Source: Streptomyces antnestii (GTDB lineage Bacteria; Actinomycetota; Actinomycetes; Streptomycetales; Streptomycetaceae). Taken from it: a stretch of DNA of 64,000 nucleotides. Position 1 is the first letter of the stretch. The number at the start of each line of letters is the position of its first letter. Shown here in pieces: positions 1 through 7,757 of the stretch. The notes beneath the pieces were generated by a model. The model searched no databases and was not told where the DNA came from. It saw nothing but the letters and a program-made list of their open reading frames with translations. Made by a program: the position numbers and the translations under genes. The stretch lies in NCBI RefSeq assembly GCF_004005495.1, contig NZ_RZYA01000002.1, positions 496,001 to 560,000 of the forward strand. Direction: 5' to 3'.

Positions 1-390
1 CTCGTTCCGCTCTTCTACATCGTCACCGGCATCGAGTTCGACCTCGCCTCGCTCCTCGACGGCGGCCGCTACCTGCTGCTGCTCCCCGTGTTCCTCCTCC
101 TCTTCCTCGTCGTACGGGGACTGCCGGCGTACGTACTCGCTCCGCGCGACCTCACGCCCCTCAGCCGCAGGGCGCTGTCCCTCTACACGTCGACCTGCCT
201 GCCACTGGTCGTCGCCATCACGACGATCGGGCTCGACGACGGCGTCCTGGGCAAGGGCGAGGCAGCCGCCCTGGTCGGCGCCGCGATGATCTCCGTCCTC
301 GTCTTCCCCCTCCTGGGCATGGGGGTACGCGCCCGGGAGCAGAAGAAGCAGCCTCAGCTCACGGGTGCGTCGGAGGCGGAGTCGTGGTGA
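1..390 (+). CDS. Cation:proton antiporter, C-terminal fragment
   Basis: The gene enters from the left edge in frame 1 and its start is outside the window. About 129 residues are visible. They hold hydrophobic segments rich in Leu and Val (around residues 20-40 and 60-100) and a fragment reading LVPLFYIVTGIEFDLASLL, typical of the last transmembrane helices of CPA2/KefB-type monovalent cation:proton antiporters of the inner membrane. The hydrophilic tail (ARAREQKKQPQ-like region) is cytoplasmic by the usual topology. The metal-sensor-like ArsR gene follows 87 bp downstream on the same strand, but its own operator suggests separate transcription. The ion transported cannot be told from this fragment. 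Confidence 0.8.
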   Translation, partial: LVPLFYIVTGIEFDLASLLDGGRYLLLLPVFLLLFLVVRGLPAYVLAPRDLTPLSRRALSLYTSTCLPLVVAITTIGLDDGVLGKGEAAALVGAAMISVLVFPLLGMGVRAREQKKQPQLTGASEAESW

Positions 391-439
391 CCGCCGGCCG
401 TTGAGTCCGAGGACAACAACCCCACCGTACGGGAACATG

Positions 440-453
440 TGAACAGGTCTTCA
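440..453. promoter_or_regulatory. ArsR/SmtB-type operator
   Basis: TGAACA-GG-TCTTCA is a 6-2-6 imperfect inverted repeat (5 of 6 positions pair) lying 24 bp before the ATG of the metal-sensor gene. It matches the TGAA-N6-TTCA core of ArsR/SmtB operators. Its position argues against the upstream GTG at 439 being the start and suggests autoregulation. Confidence 0.6.
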
Positions 454-477
454 AGTGTCATCAGTAGGATAGGAGCC

Positions 478-864
478 ATGGGCCACGGAGTCGATGACAA
501 GAACGCCGCCACCACCCGCGAACGCCTGGACGCCGTGGGGAGCGCGGACGTCGCCGCCACCCTCCAGGCCCTCGCCACACCCTCGCGGCTGTACATCCTG
601 GCCCGGCTCCAGGAAGGGCCGTGCGCCGTCGGCGACCTGGCCGAGGCCGTCGGCATGGAAGCCTCCGCCTGCTCCCACCAGCTACGCCTGCTGCGCAACC
701 TGGGCCTGGTCGCCGGTGAACGCCGCGGCCGTTCGATCGTCTACGCCCTGTACGACCACCATGTCGCCGAACTCCTCGACCAGGCCCTGTTCCACGTCGA
801 ACACCTCCGCCTCGGCCTGCCCGACGCCCCCGATTCCGTGGCGGAAGCGACGCACGCGATGTGA
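478..864 (+). CDS. ArsR/SmtB metal sensor, CzrA/NmtR type
   Basis: A 128-residue winged-helix repressor. The recognition region EASACSHQLRLLRNLGLV lies at about residues 61-78. The C-terminal helix carries D93, H95, H106 and H109, which reproduces exactly the D-x-H-(x10)-H-x-x-H spacing of the alpha-5 Zn/Co/Ni site of CzrA and NmtR. It should therefore leave DNA when zinc, cobalt or nickel binds across the dimer. The ATG at 478 was chosen because AGGATAGGAG sits just upstream and a likely operator overlaps the alternative GTG at 439. The target could be itself or a neighbouring cation transporter; no metal efflux gene is visible in the window. Which metal is sensed is inference. Confidence 0.88.
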   Translation: MGHGVDDKNAATTRERLDAVGSADVAATLQALATPSRLYILARLQEGPCAVGDLAEAVGMEASACSHQLRLLRNLGLVAGERRGRSIVYALYDHHVAELLDQALFHVEHLRLGLPDAPDSVAEATHAM

Positions 865-871
865 CCCGGCG

Positions 872-1849
872 TCAGTCGGCGATGTGCAGGAGCAGCTTGC
901 CCGTTGAGGAGCGTCCGCCCATCAACTCGTGCGCTGCGGACGCCTCGGACAGCTCGAACTCGGCGGTGACCGGCACGGTGACGGTGCCGTCGACGACGGT
1001 GCGGAAGGCGCGTTCCGTGAGGGCGCGCAGTGCGTCGGGAGCCGACTGGGCGAGGGCGAGGATGGAGAAGCCCGCGACGGTGACGCCCCGTTCGGCGAGG
1101 TCGGACTGGCCGACCTGCCACGGCTCCGCCCCGCTCGCGTTGCCGTAGGACACCAGGCGCCCGAAGACGGCCAGGGAGCCGAGGCCGCGGCGGAGGGTGT
1201 CGCCGCCCACCGGGTCCAGGATCAGGTCGACGCCCCGTCCGCCGGTGACGCGGAGGATGTCGTCGGTGAACGTGTCGGCCGTGAACACCTCGTCGTAGCC
1301 GTACCTGCGGGCGTAGTCGGCCTTCGCGGCGGAGGAGCTGACGCCGTACACCGCGCCGGCGCCCGCCGCCCTGGCCAGTTGCCCGGCCACCGTGCCGACG
1401 CCTCCCGCGGCGCCGTGCACCAGCACGCTCTCACCCTTGCGCAGCCGGCCCACGTCGTGAATCAGGGCGTACGCGGTGGGCACCACCGTCGGGAGCGCTG
1501 CCGCCGTCCGCAGGTCGAGCCCCTCGGGCAACGGGAAAACGGTGGCGGCGGAGGCGATGACGACCTCCGCGTAGGCGCCACTGTCGACCAGCGCGACGAC
1601 TTCCTGTCCCGGGGCCAGCCCCTCGACGCCCGAGCCGAGGGCCCGGATCCGGCCGGATACCTCCAGGCCCGGGACGAACGGCAGCGAGGGCACCCGGTAC
1701 CCCGCGGCGCGTGCCTTGAGATCCGCGAAGTTCACCCCCGCGTAGGCCACGTCGATGGTCACCTGGCCCGGCCCGGGACCGGGCGTTGCGGTCTCGACCA
1801 CCTTCAGCACCTCGGGGGTGCCGTACTCCTGGAACTCGACTGCACGCAT
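872..1849 (-). CDS. Zinc-type NADPH:quinone oxidoreductase (MDR family)
   Basis: A 325-residue medium-chain dehydrogenase/reductase. The N-terminal GroES-like domain (MRAVEFQEYGTPEVLKVVE start) is followed by a Rossmann domain with HGAAGGVGTVAGQLA at about residues 145-160, the NADPH site typical of the QOR branch, and no structural-zinc cysteine cluster. It probably reduces quinones or alpha,beta-unsaturated carbonyls in the cytoplasm. ATG at 1849 gives the usual family N-terminus; a GTG three codons earlier (1858) is also possible. The gene is divergent from an ArsR regulator and the 104 bp between them carry a GTGTTC/GAACAC dyad, so ArsR control is likely. Confidence 0.88.
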   Translation of the reverse strand: MRAVEFQEYGTPEVLKVVETATPGPGPGQVTIDVAYAGVNFADLKARAAGYRVPSLPFVPGLEVSGRIRALGSGVEGLAPGQEVVALVDSGAYAEVVIASAATVFPLPEGLDLRTAAALPTVVPTAYALIHDVGRLRKGESVLVHGAAGGVGTVAGQLARAAGAGAVYGVSSSAAKADYARRYGYDEVFTADTFTDDILRVTGGRGVDLILDPVGGDTLRRGLGSLAVFGRLVSYGNASGAEPWQVGQSDLAERGVTVAGFSILALAQSAPDALRALTERAFRTVVDGTVTVPVTAEFELSEASAAHELMGGRSSTGKLLLHIAD

Positions 1850-1876
1850 CGGCGTCACGCACCCTTAGGTCGGGAA

Positions 1877-1898
1877 GTGTTCAACGGAAAGCGAACAC
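1877..1898. promoter_or_regulatory. GTGTTC-N10-GAACAC operator with third half-site
   Basis: A perfect inverted repeat of GTGTTC and GAACAC with a 10 bp spacer lies between the divergent oxidoreductase and ArsR genes. A further GAACAC copy is at 1920-1925. A -10-like TATGAT (1907-1912) lies between the copies, so bound regulator would cover the arsR promoter. Confidence 0.6.
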
Positions 1899-1953
1899 CC
1901 AAACTGTATGATGAGCATCGAACACTCGGCAAGTGGTTCCGGAGGAGAGCGAC

Positions 1954-2298
1954 ATGACAGATCAGGTGGGGGGCGCCGGTCATCGCGCCGCGCCGGTACA
2001 CACCGATCCCGACAAGGTCCCGCTCCTGACGGCACTGTCCGCGCTGGCCGACCCCGTGCGCATCCAGCTCGTCCGCGAGCTGGCGGGCTCCGACGACTGG
2101 ACGCGCAGCTGCGGCAGTTTCGACGTCCCCGTCGGCAAGGCGGCCCTCAGTCACCACTTCACGGTCCTGCGCGCGGCGGGCCTGGTCGAACAGCGCGACC
2201 AGGGCGCCAAGCGGGTCAACCGGCTGCGCCGCGAGGAATTCGAAGCCCGCTTTCCCGGGCTGCTCGACCTGCTTCTGCGAACCGACGACGTGGGCTGA
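1954..2298 (+). CDS. ArsR-family transcriptional regulator
   Basis: A 114-residue winged-helix protein. Motifs are LSALADPVRIQLVRELA (first helices), VGKAALSHHFTVLRAAGLV (recognition helix) and a basic wing (RDQGAKRVNRLRREEFE). No cysteine or histidine cluster of a classical metal site is visible, so it probably senses something else, such as a quinone or electrophile, or relies on oligomer changes. Start ATG 1954 has GGAGGAG six bases upstream. It diverges from the quinone oxidoreductase gene and shares its intergenic dyad; this is the usual regulator-target arrangement. Function beyond that is inference. Confidence 0.85.
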   Translation: MTDQVGGAGHRAAPVHTDPDKVPLLTALSALADPVRIQLVRELAGSDDWTRSCGSFDVPVGKAALSHHFTVLRAAGLVEQRDQGAKRVNRLRREEFEARFPGLLDLLLRTDDVG

Positions 2299-2480
2299 CG
2301 GCGTGGACCGACGGTGCGGACCGGCGGCGTGTACTGACGGCGTGGACTGAGCGGACGGTGCCGGGCGCGCGCCGACGCGCCGTGCGTGGGCGGGGAATTC
2401 GGTCGCGTCCGGTCGGCGCAGCCCGTTAACTATCGCCTGAGCATGGCGAGTTACGAGACGCGACCCCGGGGGAGCCAGGC

Positions 2481-3215
2481 ATGGACGCGAACGCCATGAG
2501 CGCACGGACCGACCGTTTGGGCCTGCTGCTCGACCAGTTCGACCATGCCCGGGAGATGGCCCAGGTACGGCTTGACGGCCTCGGCGACGAGGAGTTCCTG
2601 TGGGAGCCGGTGCCTGACTGCTGGTCACTGCGGCGCCGGGGAGAGGCGACGACGCCCAGGGCGTTCGGGCCGGGGGAGTGGGTCCTCGACCAGGGCGCCC
2701 CGGACATCCCCGCGAGCGAGTACGCCGAGGTCGCCCGGCAGGCCGCCGGCGGCATGACCGTGGCCAAGATCGCCGACGACTGGAGCGTGAGCGTCGAGCG
2801 GGTCGAGCAGGTCCTCGCGCACACCGGGCGGCCGGAGCCGGACAAGGTGCCGGTGACGACCATCGCGTGGCGCCTCGCACACCTCCACTTCCACTTCGCC
2901 GGCGGCTGGGAGTGGACCTTCGGCGAACGGCGGCGGGAGCCCAGGCTGTTGGTCGACTTCACCCCCTCCGCCGCCTTGGCGCTCGACCGGTTCTGGCGGC
3001 TCATCGACCGCTGGCGCGACAGCGTCGGCGCCGTCACCGACGAGCAGCTCGACACCGTGGGCTTCTCGCAGTACCCGTACGGCTCCGACCCCGACAACCC
3101 CTTCATCGCCGTACTGGCGGGGGCCAACCTCGAGTTCATCCACCACATGGCCGAGATCGCGCTGCTCCGCGACCTGTGGCGAGCTTCGAACAACACCACA
3201 CAGCACACCCGTTGA
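2481..3215 (+). CDS. DinB-superfamily protein
   Basis: A 244-residue protein of the DinB/YfiT-like four-helix-bundle superfamily. Visible features are LLDQFDHAREMAQVRLDGL near the N-terminus (first helix), WRLAHLHFHFAGGWEW in the middle and LEFIHHMAEIALLRDL near the end; the histidines in these helices are where the family binds a divalent metal. Members act as thiol-dependent transferases or have unknown substrates. An insertion (about residues 85-110, GMTVAKIADDWSVSVERVEQVL) looks like a short helix-turn-helix-like segment. It stands alone, with a 182 bp gap upstream holding loose GACGGCGTGGAC-type repeats. The substrate is unknown. Confidence 0.8.
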   Translation: MDANAMSARTDRLGLLLDQFDHAREMAQVRLDGLGDEEFLWEPVPDCWSLRRRGEATTPRAFGPGEWVLDQGAPDIPASEYAEVARQAAGGMTVAKIADDWSVSVERVEQVLAHTGRPEPDKVPVTTIAWRLAHLHFHFAGGWEWTFGERRREPRLLVDFTPSAALALDRFWRLIDRWRDSVGAVTDEQLDTVGFSQYPYGSDPDNPFIAVLAGANLEFIHHMAEIALLRDLWRASNNTTQHTR

Positions 3216-3303
3216 GTGTTTGTTCGCGCGCGGATATGTTCACTGAGGATCCGTCAGTTCTGTGCTCTCCCGTGTTCTTCTGTGTTCATGTGAAGGAGTG
3301 GGT

Positions 3304-4137
3304 GTGTCTCGTTTTTGGGGTAGGTGTGCGTTGATGGTGGCGGCTGCGCTGACGGCTGTCGGAACAGCCCCGGTGGTCTCGGCCTCGGCGGTCCCGGCCT
3401 CGAACCGCGGTCAGGACGTCACGGTGGTGACGTTCAACATCCATCACGGAGCGGACCCGGACGAGGCCCTCGACCTGGAGAAGGTCGCCGGCGTGGTGCG
3501 GGGCTCGGGCGCCGACATCGTCGGCCTGCAGGAGGTGGACCGGCACTGGTCCTCGCGCAGCGACTTCATTGATCAGGCGCAGTGGCTCGCCGACCGCCTG
3601 GACCTGCACGTCGCCTACGGCGCGAACCTGGACCTGGACCCGGCGCAGCCGGGTGACCCGCGCCGCCAGTACGGCACGGCGGTCCTCTCGCGCCACCCGA
3701 TCGTGGACGCGCACAACACGCTCCTGCCACGGTCGGAGGCAGGCGAGCAGCGGGGCCTGCTGGAGGCGGACGTCCTCGTGCGCGGCAAGAAGATGCGCTT
3801 CCTGAACACGCACCTGGAGCACACCTCGCAGGCGGAGCGCCTGTCGCAGGTCAAGGCGATCAACGACATCGTGGACGACTCGCGACTGCCCACCGTCCTG
3901 GTGGGTGACCTCAACGCCACGCCGGACACCGAGGAAGTCGGCGTGCTGACCGAGCAGTTGGCCGACACCTGGCCGCTGGCAGGGCAGGGCGACGGGTTCA
4001 CATACAGCGCGGAGAGCCCGTACGAGCGCATCGACTACGTGCTCACCTCGCCGGGCATCAAGGCCCGGCAGGCGCAGGTCCTGAGTACGAACGCCTCCGA
4101 CCATCGGCCGGTCCGCGTCGAACTCAGTCTGCCGTGA
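3304..4137 (+). CDS. Secreted endonuclease/exonuclease/phosphatase-family hydrolase
   Basis: A 277-residue EEP-fold enzyme with an N-terminal signal peptide (SRFWGRCALMVAAALTA, cleavage near VVSA-SA). Catalytic motifs appear in order: TFNIHHG, DIVGLQEVD (metal-binding Glu), GDLNATPD and SDHRPV (catalytic Asp-His). It should be a metal-dependent phosphodiesterase acting outside the membrane on nucleic acid, inositol phosphate or a similar ester. GTG 3304 was preferred because GAAGGAG lies at 3292-3298 and it gives a clean signal peptide; the frame is open back to 3262. No close operon partner. The substrate cannot be predicted from sequence alone. Confidence 0.88.
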   Translation: MSRFWGRCALMVAAALTAVGTAPVVSASAVPASNRGQDVTVVTFNIHHGADPDEALDLEKVAGVVRGSGADIVGLQEVDRHWSSRSDFIDQAQWLADRLDLHVAYGANLDLDPAQPGDPRRQYGTAVLSRHPIVDAHNTLLPRSEAGEQRGLLEADVLVRGKKMRFLNTHLEHTSQAERLSQVKAINDIVDDSRLPTVLVGDLNATPDTEEVGVLTEQLADTWPLAGQGDGFTYSAESPYERIDYVLTSPGIKARQAQVLSTNASDHRPVRVELSLP

Positions 4138-4155
4138 CGCACTACGCTGGACCCA

Positions 4156-4171
4156 TGTGACGCACGTCACA
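4156..4171. promoter_or_regulatory. Crp-like binding site
   Basis: TGTGACGCACGTCACA is a perfect 6-4-6 palindrome. It fits the classical CRP core TGTGA-N6-TCACA and also the GTG-N6-GNCAC form described for Streptomyces Crp. It lies about 75 bp before the start of the AhpD-like gene, a plausible activator position. Confidence 0.6.
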
Positions 4172-4246
4172 AGCAGTCGTGTCACAACTCGTCGAGCCGG
4201 ACCGTCAATGGTGTGTAACCGCAAGTCGACGGCATGGGAGCGCATC

Positions 4247-4720
4247 ATGGAAGCACGCCTCAACCCCTTCACCAACCCGGTCCTGGGCAAGGTCTTCAAG
4301 CACATCATCGCCGCGGGCAAGGTGCTTGAGGACTCGACCCTGCCGGCCTCGACGCAGGAGCTGGTGAAGCTCCGGGCCAGCCAGATCAACGGCTGTGGCT
4401 TCTGCACCGACATGCACTTCAAGGACGCCGTGCACGCCGGAGAGTCCGCGGAGCGCCTCAACCTGGTCGCGGCCTGGCGCGAGGCCACCGTGTTCACCGA
4501 GGCCGAGCGTGCCGCGCTGGAGCTGACCGAGCAGGCCACGCGCATCGCCGACGCGGCCGGCGGCGTCCCGGACGAGGTGTGGGAGAACGCCGCCAAGCAC
4601 TATGACGAGGACCAGCTCGGAGCTCTGGTGGGCGTCATCACCGTCATCAACGCCTTCAATCGCGGGAACGTCATGCTGCAGATGCCCGCGGGCGACTACC
4701 AGCCCGGCCAGTTCGGGTGA
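4247..4720 (+). CDS. Carboxymuconolactone decarboxylase/AhpD-family protein
   Basis: A 157-residue alkylhydroperoxidase-like protein. The CxxC-type motif NGCGFCTDMHFKDA (about residues 50-63) has two cysteines separated by two residues and a following His, the redox site of the AhpD branch, so a peroxidase or disulfide-reductase role is more likely than decarboxylation. The family forms small helical oligomers in the cytoplasm. ATG 4247 was chosen from family length and GGGAGC upstream; an in-frame ATG at 4208 would add 13 residues. The promoter region carries a Crp-like palindrome. No AhpC partner lies next to it. Confidence 0.88.
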   Translation: MEARLNPFTNPVLGKVFKHIIAAGKVLEDSTLPASTQELVKLRASQINGCGFCTDMHFKDAVHAGESAERLNLVAAWREATVFTEAERAALELTEQATRIADAAGGVPDEVWENAAKHYDEDQLGALVGVITVINAFNRGNVMLQMPAGDYQPGQFG

Positions 4721-4857
4721 CCGCAGGCGCAGCCTGAAGTGAGCGGTTCCGCCCCGGTGTTGTGGCTGTCGCGTGCATCGCGCGCAGGTCACGGCGCCGG
4801 GGCCGCCTTCTGTGGTGGGGCTGCCCGCCACCTGCGCGATATTTCTCGTAACACTCG

Positions 4858-4886
4858 TTGCGTGAAAAATTGGGGCTCGGTACGAT
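4858..4886 (+). promoter_or_regulatory. SigHrdB-type promoter
   Basis: TTGCGT (-35, 4858-4863) and TACGAT (-10, 4881-4886) are separated by exactly 17 bp, close to the housekeeping consensus of Streptomyces. The start codon of the MBL gene follows 39 bp after the -10. Confidence 0.6.
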
Positions 4887-4925
4887 GTCCGCCCCAGGGA
4901 GTCGGCCGGTGTCCGGAGGTGCAGG

Positions 4926-5825
4926 GTGACGGTGATACGGGCCGCCAGGTACGCGGAAGAGGAATACGGCGGGGTCGTCGTGCTCGTCGGGGCCCAGCGG
5001 GGTGCCTACCCGTTCGGGAACTCGCTGCTCGTGCGCGGCGCTGACGCCACGCTGGTCGTCGATCCGTCGTTGTCGCTGGTCGAAGAGGCGCCGCACGCGG
5101 ACGTCGTCCTGGTGAGCCATGCGCACGAGGACCATGTCGCGGGCCTGGGGAGCTACGACGTTCCGGTCCACATCCACGAAGAGGACGTCGCCGGACTGCG
5201 GTCGCGCGAGGCCATGGTCGCCGGGATCGGTCTCCCGCCCGAGGCCGTCGGCGAGGCCGACCGGACGTTCAGGGACAAGTTCCATGTGCGCGACCGCCCG
5301 GACGCGACGGGCTTCACCGACGGTGCCGTGTTCGACCTCGGTGGGCGCACCGTCACCGTGGTCCACCTGCCCGGTCACACCGCGGGCCACTGCGGGTTCC
5401 TGATCGAGCCGGACGGTTTCCTGTTCGTGGCGGACATCGATCTGACGTCGTTCGGCCCCTACTACGGCGATCTGGGCAGCAGCCTCGGGGACTTCGAGGC
5501 GTCCATGCGCCGCTGCCGTGAGATCGACGCCCGCTGGTACGGCACGTCCCACCAGAAGGGTGTGATCGAGGGGGCCACGGAGTTCCGCAAACGGCTCGAC
5601 GACTACGCGGGTGTGGTCGAGCGGCGGGACGCGGTGCTCCTCTCCCTCCTCGCCGAACCGCGGACCGTCGCGGAGATCGTCGAGCACCGGCTGGTCTACC
5701 GGCCGCACATCGAAGGCGCACATGTGGGTCCCGTCGAGCGGAGGACGGCGCGGCAACACCTGGACCGCTTGCTGGTGTCGGGGTCCGTCGCGGACGTCGG
5801 CGACGGCCGGTACCGCGCGACGTAG
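4926..5825 (+). CDS. MBL-fold metallo-hydrolase
   Basis: A 299-residue metallo-beta-lactamase-fold protein. SHAHEDH (about residues 63-69) is the H-x-H-x-D-H dinuclear zinc motif; HLPGHTAGHCGF supplies the next His ligand and VADIDL the bridging Asp. A C-terminal helical part (residues 225-299, ending in a winged-helix-like stretch VERRTARQHLDRLLVSGSV) resembles the C-terminal extension of thioesterase- or LACTB2-like MBL proteins. GTG 4926 has GGAGGTGCAGG upstream and a good promoter precedes it. Likely a hydrolase of a small thioester, lactone or similar molecule; the substrate is unknown. Confidence 0.87.
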   Translation: MTVIRAARYAEEEYGGVVVLVGAQRGAYPFGNSLLVRGADATLVVDPSLSLVEEAPHADVVLVSHAHEDHVAGLGSYDVPVHIHEEDVAGLRSREAMVAGIGLPPEAVGEADRTFRDKFHVRDRPDATGFTDGAVFDLGGRTVTVVHLPGHTAGHCGFLIEPDGFLFVADIDLTSFGPYYGDLGSSLGDFEASMRRCREIDARWYGTSHQKGVIEGATEFRKRLDDYAGVVERRDAVLLSLLAEPRTVAEIVEHRLVYRPHIEGAHVGPVERRTARQHLDRLLVSGSVADVGDGRYRAT

Positions 5826-5859
5826 CGCCGAAGGGGTGGTCGACCCGTCGCCGGACCGG

Positions 5860-6525
5860 TCAGGTTGCGCGGCGGGTGGTGGGCGCCGGGGTGATCAGGG
5901 TGATGGCGGCGTCGAGGAGCGCCTTCACCCGCGCCGGTGTGAACCGCTCCGGTTCGAAGGGGAACATCATCATCCAGCCGTCGCCCATGGCGCTGAGCTG
6001 GTCGGCCAGCAGGTCGGCGGGGATGTCGGCGCGGACGGTGCCCTGCTCCTGGCCCCTCGCCAGGATCGAGGTGTACACCTCGCGGAAGCGCGCGTACCGG
6101 CGCTCGATGAGGGCGGCGAAACCCGGCTCGTACCGTGCGTGGGCGAACAGTTGGGACATCACGGGCCAGAACTCCGGATCACCCGTCGTCAGCTCCAGCC
6201 ACCGCTCGAAGAGCTTCTTGACGCCGGGCTCGGCCCGGGCGGCCTCCAGCATCGCGTCGTAGCGGTCGAACCGGCTCTCGGCCAACGCGGCGACGAGGTC
6301 CTCCTTGTTGGCGAAGTAGTACGTCACCGCCCCCGTCGTGCACCCCGCTTGCTGGGCCACCTTGCGCAGTGATGCGTTGGCGTAACCGTCTCGTGCGATC
6401 ACGGTCGTCGCCGCCTTGAGCAGCTCGGCCCGCTTGGCGGCGTGGTCGCCTGTCGGGCGGCCACGCCGCACGGTGGACTCGCCGTTGACATCGCCGTGCA
6501 CGCGGGGGGCTGGGCTCTTGGGCAT
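5860..6525 (-). CDS. TetR-family transcriptional regulator
   Basis: A 221-residue repressor. The N-terminal HTH occupies about residues 30-75 (LLKAATTVIARDGYANASLRKVAQQAGC, then TTGAVTYYFANKEDLV), followed by a ligand-binding domain with WMMMFPFEPERFTPARV near the end. The disordered first 20 residues may be overcalled. It points away from the DUF3592 gene and toward the MBL gene, with which it is convergent (34 bp apart). The divergent DUF3592 gene is its nearest possible target; I see no clear palindrome in the 154 bp between them. Confidence 0.85.
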   Translation of the reverse strand: MPKSPAPRVHGDVNGESTVRRGRPTGDHAAKRAELLKAATTVIARDGYANASLRKVAQQAGCTTGAVTYYFANKEDLVAALAESRFDRYDAMLEAARAEPGVKKLFERWLELTTGDPEFWPVMSQLFAHARYEPGFAALIERRYARFREVYTSILARGQEQGTVRADIPADLLADQLSAMGDGWMMMFPFEPERFTPARVKALLDAAITLITPAPTTRRAT

Positions 6526-6679
6526 CCTCCGATCCTTGCACAGTCGTTCCGCGGGGATCCGATGCCGGAGGACGGCTCCGCAAGCGCCTGGGATAACGTC
6601 CCTGGTGCTCCGGGTGGTCCGGACATCCGAGTACTCCGGTCAATTCCGGGAGGTACTCCGGACGAGCGAGAGGGCTTTT

Positions 6680-7150
6680 GTGCAGTTTCGGGTGCGTGGG
6701 TGGAGCGGCCGCAACGTGATCACCCTGGTGTTCATCGGGTTCGGGGTGCTGTTCCTGGCCATCGGGCTGACCTTTACGTGGGTGACGGCCTCGTTCGTCG
6801 CCGACGCGAAGCGCGCCCGGGGGATGGTCGTGGAGCTGGACTGGCGTACCGACCACAGCAGCAGCTCGTACCGCAAGCACCAGAACGACGACAAGCCCAT
6901 GGCCTACCCGGTCGTCACGTTCACCCCGGCAGGCGGTCCGGAGCGGACGTTCCGCAGCACCTCGGGTTCCAACCCGCCTTCGTACGACAGGGGCGAGTGG
7001 GTCGAGGTGCTGTACCGCGCCGACTCCCCGCAGGACGCGAAGATCGACGGGTTCGCCTCGCTGTGGCTCGGTCCGGTGATCTTCAGCGCGTTCGGGCTGG
7101 TGTTCTCGGGGATCGGGACCGGTCTCGCGATGTCGATGCGGAGGCGGTAG
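6680..7150 (+). CDS. DUF3592 membrane protein
   Basis: A 156-residue protein with two predicted membrane segments (about residues 11-33, VITLVFIGFGVLFLAIG; and 130-150, LGPVIFSAFGLVFSGIG) flanking an extracytoplasmic beta-rich domain with YPVVTFTPAGGPERTFRSTSGS, the hallmark of DUF3592. The family's function is not known. GTG 6680 was chosen from GAGAGG upstream; the frame is open further left but reads through the promoter area. It is divergent from the TetR gene. Directly downstream lies a LacI-family remnant. Confidence 0.8.
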   Translation: MQFRVRGWSGRNVITLVFIGFGVLFLAIGLTFTWVTASFVADAKRARGMVVELDWRTDHSSSSYRKHQNDDKPMAYPVVTFTPAGGPERTFRSTSGSNPPSYDRGEWVEVLYRADSPQDAKIDGFASLWLGPVIFSAFGLVFSGIGTGLAMSMRRR

Positions 7151-7642
7151 TCGGACGGTGCGCCGCCGACGGCATGGACCGTGGTGGACGCCCTCGCGGG
7201 TTCCGGCCGCGTGTCGTCCCGGACCGGGGAGCGTGTCGAGGCCGCCGCGACGGCGCACGGCTACGTGTCCAACCGCGTGGCCAAGAACCTGCGGCAACGG
7301 TCGACCGGCGCGCTCGGCCTGCACATCCCGCCGGTGTTCCGGGCCGCCACCTTCTACCTGGAGTTCGCGTTCGGGGGCGCCGAGCGGGCCTCCGCCGACG
7401 GCTACGACCTGACGCTCTTCGCCCAACAGGGCGCTTGTGAGGGCGGGTTCATGGTCGACGGCGCCGTCGACGTCGACCCGCTGCCCGAGCTGCCCGACCC
7501 GGCCATCACGTGCGTGCGCCTGGGGGCACGGCAGTTCGCGGACGAGGCCTTCGGGCTGCTGGTCGACATCCTCGCGGGCACGGCGGAACGCGATGCGCAC
7601 CGTACGCATCAGGCGGTGCTGGTGACGGACGAGCTCGGCTGA
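7151..7642 (+). pseudogene. LacI-family regulator remnant
   Basis: The reading frame keeps recognisable pieces of a LacI/GalR repressor: the end of the HTH (ALAGSGRVSSRTGERVEAAA), the hinge (HGYVSNRVAKNLRQR), the start of the periplasmic-binding-like core (TGALGLHIPPVFRAATFYLE) and the family C-terminus (ITCVRLGARQFADEAFGLL). It is only about 160 residues against the usual 330-350. The first HTH helix has been degraded, and some 160 residues are missing between DGAVDVDPLPEL and PDPAITCV. The frame stays open, so this is an internally deleted gene rather than a frameshifted one. It cannot form a normal effector-binding repressor. Confidence 0.75.
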
Positions 7643-7757
7643 CGTCGCCGGTTCCGCTGCCGTCCGGATGCGTGCCGACCCGGTGGTGCATCGCTCCCGC
7701 CGCTCGCCGACGTAGGGTCGAAGTGTGGACAACCGACAACCGTGAAACGGAGCGATC

